Assembly: GCA_044228435.1 (NCBI GenBank)
Contig: JBGAUW010000011.1
Coordinates: forward strand, 1 to 64,000
Reading direction: 5' to 3'
DNA: 64,000 nucleotides
Source of the DNA: Bog-950 sp044228435
GTDB lineage: Bacteria > Bacteroidota > Bacteroidia > Chitinophagales > LD1
The notes below the pieces were generated by a model. That model made no database searches and was not told the origin of the DNA. It saw only the letters and a list, made by a program, of their open reading frames with translations. Made by a program: the position numbers and the translations under genes. Shown piece by piece: positions 54,379-62,100 of the stretch. Every line of letters starts with the position of its first letter. Within the stretch, counting starts at the first letter, position 1.

Positions 54379-55857
54379 ATGAATAATGAAAAGCCTTTTG
54401 TAGCCGTAGATATAAACCTTAAGGTAAATATTAGCGATTTAGCTGCAGCAAGAATTAATGCCTTAACCGGTGAAACCGCTTTGTTTGAGGCAAGGCGATT
54501 TGTAAACCTTTCTTCTGTTGAAGATTTAAAAGCCGCCCTGGAAACATTGGATGGCCTTAACCTGGATAACGATGATGAAGATAGCGAGGAAGGTGTAGGT
54601 CACACCCTGGCAATGGTAATAGATGTGCCAAAGTATTTTCCGGAGCATCGTAATATTAAAGTGTTAGCCGTGGGGGCAAAGTTTGATGCCAAATCGCTTA
54701 CTATCTCTATTGTAGGCAATAAAATAGTTTATATACCGGCCATAAGCGATGATTCACCGTGGAGCCAGGAGGATACTGTGAATGATAACTTTTACTACAC
54801 CGTGCAAAATGCAGACACGGGCGAAATTAGTTCTGCCACAGTATTAATTAGCAGGTTTAAAGAATATACAGGTTTTGAAGATGTGTACATTGAGTTGAAC
54901 CCACTATACAGCGGAACAATTGAAATAAATCTGGAAAAGTTTAATGTCTTAACCTCTGAATATGCAGTAACCGGCTTTGGCGTTTACAACACCGCGTTAA
55001 TATCCGGTATTTCTGTATCTCCCAGTAATCCAAGAGGTATTGTACTTACTTTATTAAACGAATGCGCATGCTGGGAATGTGATTGGACCAGCTTTGAAGT
55101 GTTTATAAAAAAATGGGATGTAGAATCAGCACAGTTTCTTGATTTTAAGCTTTATGTAAACCTTACCAAATTATGCGATGAATTTGTTGCTAATGTTATT
55201 GAAATTGAAGTTGAGGGTAATTTGCCTAACTACATTGATATAGATGTTGCGGTATATAATAGCCACGCATTTATTGAGTTATTACAGGTAGATACACCAT
55301 ATACCGAGCGGGGAGATATTACATATACCCCTTTTGCCAATATGGTGCGCTACACATTTAACACCGGTAGTGGATTTTGGAGCCCGGAGCGGCAACAGGA
55401 TTTGCTTATTTACAATATACGTAATAAGGCAACGGGTATTAATGCGAAATCCTATGTAGTAATAAGAAGAAAGCAGAGTGGAGGTTCTTCATCCGGGCAA
55501 ACATTAAATCCATCACAAAGCTATCAGCTGCAAAGTAGCACCATGCTTCGTAAAAGTGCAATCGGTCCTTATTTTGCTGCGGGGCCCGGAGGTCCGCTTG
55601 GTGGTGGGCTTACTCCTGCAATGGCGGCTGCAGCCTCTTTATTCTACGAGGGCATTATTGTAACGCTTGATGATGAGGGTAACAAGATCAGCCTGTCGGC
55701 CCACATTGAAATAAATCATTCTACAAAAGCTTTTACAGGCAGAATTTCGGGGGCAGACGCAGAAGGAACGATAAACTATGACAATATGATGCCTGCTTTA
55801 GACCCCTATGGCACTTTACTAAAGAATATATCCGGATCTTTTAAGTTGGTTATTTAA
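54379..55857 (+). CDS. Unknown 492-aa protein between tcA and the glycosyltransferases
   Basis: There is no signal peptide. An acidic stretch (NLDNDDEDSEEG, about 80-91) is followed by repeated beta-rich segments of roughly 90-100 residues that could be small Ig-like units. An unusual Cys/Trp cluster (NECACWECDWTSF) lies around residues 228-240. Residues about 378-400 are a Gly/Ser/Gln-rich linker, then a Gly-Pro-rich segment (YFAAGPGGPLGGGLTPAMAA) and a final beta-rich domain. I recognise no family. It begins 27 bases after the tcA stop and ends 11 bases before the glycosyltransferase, so it is almost certainly co-transcribed with the toxin. A structural accessory or substrate of the modifying enzymes would fit the position, without direct evidence. 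Confidence 0.8.
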   Translation: MNNEKPFVAVDINLKVNISDLAAARINALTGETALFEARRFVNLSSVEDLKAALETLDGLNLDNDDEDSEEGVGHTLAMVIDVPKYFPEHRNIKVLAVGAKFDAKSLTISIVGNKIVYIPAISDDSPWSQEDTVNDNFYYTVQNADTGEISSATVLISRFKEYTGFEDVYIELNPLYSGTIEINLEKFNVLTSEYAVTGFGVYNTALISGISVSPSNPRGIVLTLLNECACWECDWTSFEVFIKKWDVESAQFLDFKLYVNLTKLCDEFVANVIEIEVEGNLPNYIDIDVAVYNSHAFIELLQVDTPYTERGDITYTPFANMVRYTFNTGSGFWSPERQQDLLIYNIRNKATGINAKSYVVIRRKQSGGSSSGQTLNPSQSYQLQSSTMLRKSAIGPYFAAGPGGPLGGGLTPAMAAAASLFYEGIIVTLDDEGNKISLSAHIEINHSTKAFTGRISGADAEGTINYDNMMPALDPYGTLLKNISGSFKLVI

Positions 55858-55868
55858 ACAATAGAATA

Positions 55869-57215
55869 ATGATTACAGTATTTATGCATATTGCCTGTAT
55901 AGGAAACGCATGGAAGGCGGTAACTGATGAGTTGCTATCTGCTGCTGTAAATTCCGGCTTGTACGATGAAGCGGAGCAGATGATTGCCGGAGTTTCGGGT
56001 AATAAAGAAGATTTTGCCGAATTAGAACTGCAGCACCAAAGTCTTGGTAAAATCAAATGGCACTACCACGGTGATGTAATTAATCTCTACGAATTTCCAA
56101 CTCTTCAGTTACTGCAAAAGCATTGCAATAACCTTAAATTAATAAACAACAAAGTTTTTTATTGCCATACTAAAGGCGTGTCTAAAAACCCGAAAAACCC
56201 CTTTTGGAAGTACTGGAGGCAATACATGGCTAAATCATGTATAGAAGATTTTCAAAAGCATGTGCATGCACTTGAGTTTAATGATGTTTCGGGCGATATG
56301 TGGACAGACAATACTCATTTTTCAGGTAACTTTTGGTGGGCAAACTCTAAACATATTAATCAGTTGCCCGATTTGAACGAATTATATGATAACCCAAAAA
56401 CTATTTGGGAAGGGCATAGTTTTGAAGAGCAACGCAGGCTTCAATGCGAAATGTGGATTGGAATGAGCAAAGGCATCAGAGTTAAGGAAAATGGGATTTT
56501 GAATATGAAGCCTGGCTTCAATTCGCGCATTGTTGCCGAAGCTGATAATGTTCCTTGTCCTTTAAATAAATTGGATTTTGATAAGATCTACCTGATTAAC
56601 TTAAATCACCGAAAAGATCGCTTGCAAAAAAGCATGGCGGAAGTAGAAAGAATTGGATTACAAAATGTAATGCGCTTTCCTGCTATAAATGCTAAGGCTT
56701 TGGGTATTACTAAGAAAGATCTGGATAATCCGGGGTTAATTGGTTGTTTTCTTTCGCACTTCGCTATTTTACAAGAGGCGGTGGTTAATAATTACAAGCG
56801 GCTTTTAATACTGGAGGATGATGTAACCTTTATCAATGGCTTTAATGAAGCTATGACGTATGCGCTTGAGCAGCTTCCATCGGATTGGGAATTGGTTTAC
56901 CTTGGATATACTGAAAGATATGGTGAGAATACTTTTAAGAAACGTGTTTCTGATAGTATAGTTATACCTAACGACCCCTGGGGGACCCAGGCTTACATGG
57001 TTCAAAACGAAGGTATCCGGATTTTGTATGAAAATCTGCAGCAAATAAAGGATCATATCGATATTCAGATAAGCCGTTACATAAATCCTAAGCTGAATGT
57101 GTACGAATTATATCCTTCGCTGTGTCCGCAATCGGGCGCCGAAAGCGACATTAATATAGGTACTGTAAAATTTAAGACCCCGCAACGACGCGGAAACTTT
57201 GCTCAACTAAATTAA
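55869..57215 (+). CDS. Two-domain glycosyltransferase: N-terminal GT-like domain plus GT25 domain
   Basis: The product is 448 aa. Residues 1-215 are a separate domain with the motif YCHTKGVSKNPKNPFWKYW (98-116). An H-T/S-K-G motif of this kind occurs in some GT-A enzymes acting on cell-surface polysaccharides, so I read this as a probable second transferase domain, with less certainty. Residues about 236-440 are a family 25 glycosyltransferase: KIYLINLNHRKDRL, GLIGCFLSHFAILQEAV, LLILEDDVTF with Glu316-Asp317-Asp318 as the metal/nucleotide-sugar site, and a PWGTQAYMV segment. GT25 enzymes transfer galactose or other sugars to LPS or, in eukaryotes, to collagen hydroxylysine. It is cytoplasmic with no signal peptide. 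It starts 11 bases after the unknown 492-aa gene and ends 5 bases before a methyltransferase. Confidence 0.85.
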   Translation: MITVFMHIACIGNAWKAVTDELLSAAVNSGLYDEAEQMIAGVSGNKEDFAELELQHQSLGKIKWHYHGDVINLYEFPTLQLLQKHCNNLKLINNKVFYCHTKGVSKNPKNPFWKYWRQYMAKSCIEDFQKHVHALEFNDVSGDMWTDNTHFSGNFWWANSKHINQLPDLNELYDNPKTIWEGHSFEEQRRLQCEMWIGMSKGIRVKENGILNMKPGFNSRIVAEADNVPCPLNKLDFDKIYLINLNHRKDRLQKSMAEVERIGLQNVMRFPAINAKALGITKKDLDNPGLIGCFLSHFAILQEAVVNNYKRLLILEDDVTFINGFNEAMTYALEQLPSDWELVYLGYTERYGENTFKKRVSDSIVIPNDPWGTQAYMVQNEGIRILYENLQQIKDHIDIQISRYINPKLNVYELYPSLCPQSGAESDINIGTVKFKTPQRRGNFAQLN

Positions 57216-57220
57216 CAACG

Positions 57221-57796
57221 ATGCCTGAATACTATAAAAATATTGAAGGTTGGTTTGACTTTGAAGATTTATACAGCCGGATTGTAGAGAGAAGTTCTGA
57301 TGGTGCCCACTTTGTGGAAATTGGTTGCTGGTATGGTCGCTCTACCTGTTACATGGCAGAGTTAATTATGGAAAGCGGTAAAAAAATAAGATTTGATTGT
57401 ATTGATGTATGGCGTTGGCATGCCAATGACGAAGCCTATGCCAATGCCTTGCAAGAAAATGGAGGTAACATCCTTGATGTTTTTGTAAATAATATGAAAA
57501 ACGCCGGTGTAATTAACCAGGTAAATACAATTCAGCTTTCAACTTTCGAGGCGGTAAAGCTTTATGAAGATAGTAGTTTGGATTTTTTATTTGTTGATGA
57601 TAACCATACTGAAGCACACGTTTATAAAGAGTTGAATGATTGGCTTGGCAAGTTAAGGCCAGGGGGGATTTTGGCCGGCCACGATTATTATACAGGGCAC
57701 AATTGGAATGTGACCAAGGCTGTAAATGATTTTGTTGGCGAAAAGGGACTGGCTTTAGAAGTAATGAATAACTCTTATTGGATTGAATGCAATTAA
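57221..57796 (+). CDS. Class I SAM-dependent methyltransferase (copy 1)
   Basis: The product is 191 aa. The SAM-binding motif I is VEIGCWYGRST (32-42), followed by FDCIDVW (motif II acidic residue). SLDFLFVDDNHTEAHVYKEL and LRPGGILAGHDY form the later strand motifs of the Methyltransf_24-like group often found with glycosyltransferases. It is closely related to the methyltransferase at 58452-59039 along its whole length, sharing an N-terminal GWFD-x-EDLYS segment and a C-terminal MNNSY. It is placed 5 bases after the first GT25 gene and 6 bases before the second. The acceptor is unknown; sugar O-methylation is the simplest inference from its neighbours, and protein methylation is the alternative. 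Confidence 0.87.
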   Translation: MPEYYKNIEGWFDFEDLYSRIVERSSDGAHFVEIGCWYGRSTCYMAELIMESGKKIRFDCIDVWRWHANDEAYANALQENGGNILDVFVNNMKNAGVINQVNTIQLSTFEAVKLYEDSSLDFLFVDDNHTEAHVYKELNDWLGKLRPGGILAGHDYYTGHNWNVTKAVNDFVGEKGLALEVMNNSYWIECN

Positions 57797-57802
57797 GTGG
57801 CT

Positions 57803-58468
57803 ATGACTGGAAATTTTTGGACAACTATTGATGAGGTAATAGTAATTAGCCTGCAACGCAGGGCTGACCGGTTGGAGAATTTTATGAAGGCAGTAAATAG
57901 CTTAGGCAAACAACCAATTGTTTTTCCTGCCTTCGATAACAGGCTGTACAATTTAAGTAGTGCTGGCGGTGAAACTTTACACCTGGGGCCGGGCTTTATT
58001 GGGTGCTACCTTAGCCATTTGGCGGTTATTAAATACTGTATAGCCAAGAACCACCAGCGGGTAATGGTTTTTGAAGACGATGCATTATTGTTAGATGATT
58101 TTAATGAAAGAATAGAGCAACTTATTAATAAACTACCTGCGCACTGGCAAATGGCATACATGCACTATGGCGCCAGTAATAAGGAGCAGTTGGCATCTGC
58201 AAAATATTGCGTGGCTGAGCAAGTTTTTAGAGCGAACTATATTGGAAGCACCGCCGGCTATATTTTAAATGCAACAGGTTTTTTTAAACTACACAATGTG
58301 CTTGATAAGGCTATACAAGGACATATTGACCATGCTATTGCCGATTATAATGTAGCGCACGACGATTTTTATTCATATTATTTTTCACCATCCCTTATTG
58401 AAGTAAATACAGGGCTGGGAACCGATATACAACTAAACATAAATACACATTATGAGCAGCACAGCTAA
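57803..58468 (+). CDS. Family 25 glycosyltransferase (single domain)
   Basis: The product is 221 aa. I chose ATG 57803; a GTG two codons earlier (57797) directly abuts the previous stop and adds only Met-Ala. GT25 motifs: EVIVISLQRRADRLENFM (about 11-28), GFIGCYLSHLAVIKYC (about 67-82), MVFEDDALLLDDF with Glu91-Asp92-Asp93, and a conserved HWQMAYMHYG strand. It lacks the N-terminal extra domain of the larger GT25 protein at 55869. It is embedded in the run between two methyltransferases, and its last 17 bases overlap the next gene. Donor and acceptor are unknown. Confidence 0.87.
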   Translation: MTGNFWTTIDEVIVISLQRRADRLENFMKAVNSLGKQPIVFPAFDNRLYNLSSAGGETLHLGPGFIGCYLSHLAVIKYCIAKNHQRVMVFEDDALLLDDFNERIEQLINKLPAHWQMAYMHYGASNKEQLASAKYCVAEQVFRANYIGSTAGYILNATGFFKLHNVLDKAIQGHIDHAIADYNVAHDDFYSYYFSPSLIEVNTGLGTDIQLNINTHYEQHS

Positions 58469-59039
58469 AAGCCCCGAAAAATATTTAAGTATCCATGGTT
58501 GGTTTGACTATGAAGATTTGTACAGCAAAGTATATGAGGGTTTGGAAGATGGTGCGCATATAGCAGAAGTAGGCTGTTGGCTGGGGCGCTCGGCGTGCTT
58601 TATGGGCGAACTAATAAAGAATGGGGGAAAGCAAGTTCGGTTTGATTGCATTGATTTATGGCGACACCCACGAACAGAATGGTCGGATGCACTAATTAAA
58701 GGCAATAAAGAAAACCAAACTGCTGACTTTGTAAGCAACCTTGATATGGCCGGAGTGCTTGAAACTGTCAATGTTATACAGCTATCCTCATTGGAAGCCG
58801 TAAATGTTTATGCTGACCAAAGCTTGGACTTTATTTTTATTGATAATGACCATAGCGAGGAGCATGTTTTTGAGGAGCTAAATGCCTGGTGGCCCAAATT
58901 AAAAAAGGGAGGAACCCTAGCTGGACACGATTATTCGGAAGAGCATTGGCCGGGAGTGGTGAATGCGGTTAAGCGGTTTGCAAAATCAAAAAGAAAAAAG
59001 CATAGCGTAATGAATAATTCTTATTTGATGGTTAAGTAG
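58452..59039 (+). CDS. Class I SAM-dependent methyltransferase (copy 2)
   Basis: The product is 195 aa. It is a paralogue of the methyltransferase at 57221. The shared frame is GWFDYEDLYSKV, motif I AEVGCWLGRSACFM, FDCIDLW, SLDFIFIDNDHSEEHVFEEL, LKKGGTLAGHDY and a C-terminal MNNSYL. The start overlaps the GT25 gene by 17 bases in another frame, typical of translational coupling. An 88-base gap, the longest in the run, separates it from tcB. Substrate unknown. The order GT25-methyltransferase-GT25-methyltransferase suggests a tandem duplication of a two-gene unit, after which one GT gained or the other lost its extra domain. Confidence 0.87.
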   Translation: MSSTAKSPEKYLSIHGWFDYEDLYSKVYEGLEDGAHIAEVGCWLGRSACFMGELIKNGGKQVRFDCIDLWRHPRTEWSDALIKGNKENQTADFVSNLDMAGVLETVNVIQLSSLEAVNVYADQSLDFIFIDNDHSEEHVFEELNAWWPKLKKGGTLAGHDYSEEHWPGVVNAVKRFAKSKRKKHSVMNNSYLMVK

Positions 59040-59127
59040 AAAAGAAAATGTGCGGCCGGTAGTGTGTTTGTAGAGGCTGGTTAGCCATATTGTAAATGAA
59101 TTTTTAAGTATTATTAAATATTAATGT

Positions 59128-62100
59128 ATGTCATCTCCTATATCAACTCCTAAAGGCGGCGGCGCAGTAAGCGGCCTTGGAGAAAAATTCTCTCCTGATT
59201 TATTTACCGGCACTGGTAACTTTAGTGTGCCCATAGCATTACCTCCCGGCCGTAATGGCTTTCAGCCGGAACTCGGGCTACAATACAGCACAGGCAGCGG
59301 CAACGGCCCTTTTGGCCTGGGCTGGAATTTAAGCGTGCCTGGTGTAATGCGCAAAACTGCAAAGGGCGTACCGCAATACGATGAAGAGAAGGATACGTTT
59401 ATTTTAAGTGGTGCTGAAGATTTAATTGCTGTAAAGAAAGGCGATATCCGCTATGTGCAAAGCGGTAGTAACCTGGCAAAAGATAATATGGCGGGCATAA
59501 CTCCCTTAGTGGGAGAAACCGGAGTAATTACCCAATACCGCCCGCGCACTGAAGGGCTGTTCGCAAAGATATTTCATCTTAAAACAAATTTGCGAAACTG
59601 CTGGAAGGTAATGAGCAAAAACGGTTTAACGAGCTGGTATGGCAGTAAGGAATCGTTTGATAGCGATTTAAGCTTGGTGCAAAACCCCGATAATGCCGGC
59701 AGTATTTTTGCGTGGAAGTTGACGCGCACCGAAGATACCTTTGGTAACCATATACTTTACTTTTACCAAAAGGACGCAGTACGCCAAAACGATTATCACC
59801 GGTGGGACCAAAACTACCTGAGCGAAATTAAGTATGCTGACTATTCATTGACGCCTTTTAGCGGAGTGGGGACCGCTTACATGTGCCGGGTACAGTTTAA
59901 TTACACCACCCGCAGCGATGCCTTCAGCGATTTTAAAGCAGGCTTTGAGGTTCGCACCACCCAACGGTGTGAACAGATACAGATATTTACCAACCCCATA
60001 GAAGGCGAGATAAAAACACGCACTTATCACTTTCAATATAGCGATGAAATACTGCCCGAAGACGAGCGGCCCTACAACGGTGTCTCTTTACTTTGTAAAG
60101 TTGAGGTTGAAGGACATGATGGTGCCGTATCTGAATTTTTACCTCCGCTTGAGTTCCGCTATACCCACTTTAAACCAAGTCAGCAAAAGTTTAAACGCAT
60201 TGAAGGAGAGCAAATGCCCCTGGCATCCCTGGCAAACCCCGGCTTTGAATTGATTGATATGTTTGGTAATGGGCTACCAGATATTGTGCAAATAGAAGGG
60301 GTAGTGCGTTATTGGCGTAATTTGGGAGATGGAAAATTTGATATTCCACGTGTAATGAAAGATGCCCCCAGCGGGTATAGCTTGGGCGATCCGGATGTAC
60401 AATTAGTTGATGCCAACGGCAACGGCCGCACCGATTTATTGGTTAATGGGGCGAAACTTTCAGGCTATTTTGGTATGCGGCACGATGGCAGTTGGGACAC
60501 AAAAGCCTTTAAAAAATATAAGTACGCACCATCGTTTAGTTTTGCCGACCCGGAAGTGAAAATGCTTGATTTAACCGGCGATGGAGTAACCGATGTGCTT
60601 CGCAATGGTGCGTCGTTTGAATGTTTTTTTCAGGATAAAAACAATGGTTGGGTAGAAACAAAGCGAATACCTAAAAAGCAGCTTGAAGATTTTCCGAATG
60701 TAAGTTTTGCTGACCCACGTATAAAACTGGCTGATATGAGTGGCGACGGCTTGCAGGATATTGTGCAGGTAAATAGTGGCAGCGTTAAATACTGGCCTAA
60801 CCTGGGCTATGGCAATTTTGCCAAACCGGTGGTAATGAAAAACTCTCCGCGGTTCCAGTTTCCGGTCGATCTGGCAAAAGTTCAATTGGCAGATATTGAC
60901 GGCGACGGCTTATCGGATTTAATTTATGTTGATACAGATAAAATTACTTTTTGGATAAACCAAAGTGGCAATGGCTGGAGTGCACCTTTTGAAATTTCGG
61001 GAACGCCGTTTGTAACGAACCTAAATGGTGTTCGGGTTGCAGATATTTATGGAAATGGTACGGCTGGTATTTTGTACAGCTTTGATGCCGCCTCAAGTTC
61101 GCAACAGCATAGGTGGTATTTTCTCGATCTTACCGGAAGTATCAAACCCTATCTGCTGCATGAGATGGATAACAACATGGGGTCGCTCACGCGTACAAGT
61201 TATTTGCCATCAACCCGCTATTACCTTGCCGACCAGTATGGCGCGAATCCTTTTGATGCCAAAATGGCGAGGAAGTTTAATAAGCGTAATCCCTGGAAAA
61301 CAACTTTGCCCTTTCCGGTTCAGGTTGTAAGCCGTGTAGAGGTAATTGATGAATTAAGTAAAGGAAAACTTACTACCGAATATGTTTACCACCATGGTTA
61401 TTGGGATGGCGGAGAAAGAGAGTTTCGTGGTTTTGGAAGAGTAGATCAGCGCGATTCAGAGGCGTTTGAAAGATATAATACAGTTTCACCGGCTCCAATG
61501 GACGGAGTAAATGCATCCTTCAATTCTAGTTTTACCAGTAGCGACGGGCACGAGTTAGAATTTACTCCTACAATTTTTGAACACTATAGCCCACCGGTAG
61601 AAACACGGAATTGGTTTCATTTAGGGCCTATAGGTGATGAGTTTGGCGATTGGATGGAAATTGATTTTAGCAATGAGTATTTTGCAGATGACCCTAATGT
61701 ATTACAAAGGGATGCTGTTACCTTTAATTTATTGCAAACCCTACCGCGCCGTGCCAAGCGCGATGCCATACGGGTTTGGCGCGGCAGTTCGCTGCGCTCG
61801 GAACTTTATGCGCTGGACGAAAAGGAAGAGGGGGAGTATATTGCCGGTGCCGGGGGCAGGCCCTATACCGTAAGCGAAAGCCAATATGGTATAAGGTTAG
61901 AGGCTACGCCAGAAGCTAACACCATAAACTCGCCATTGGGTAGCGAAGTATTGGTTGTGCCAAAAGAAACCAGCGGCTATGTCTTTTTTAGTTTTGCAAC
62001 CGGTAGTCGAACAGCACAATGGGAGCGCGGTTACGACCCAATGGTACAGTTTAGTTTTACCACTAATTACGATGAATACGGGCAACCAGGCTTGCAATTA

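Noticed and set aside
57797..57802. GTG start for the second GT25 protein
   Set aside because: It abuts the preceding stop and adds only two residues; the ATG at 57803 is the more usual start.
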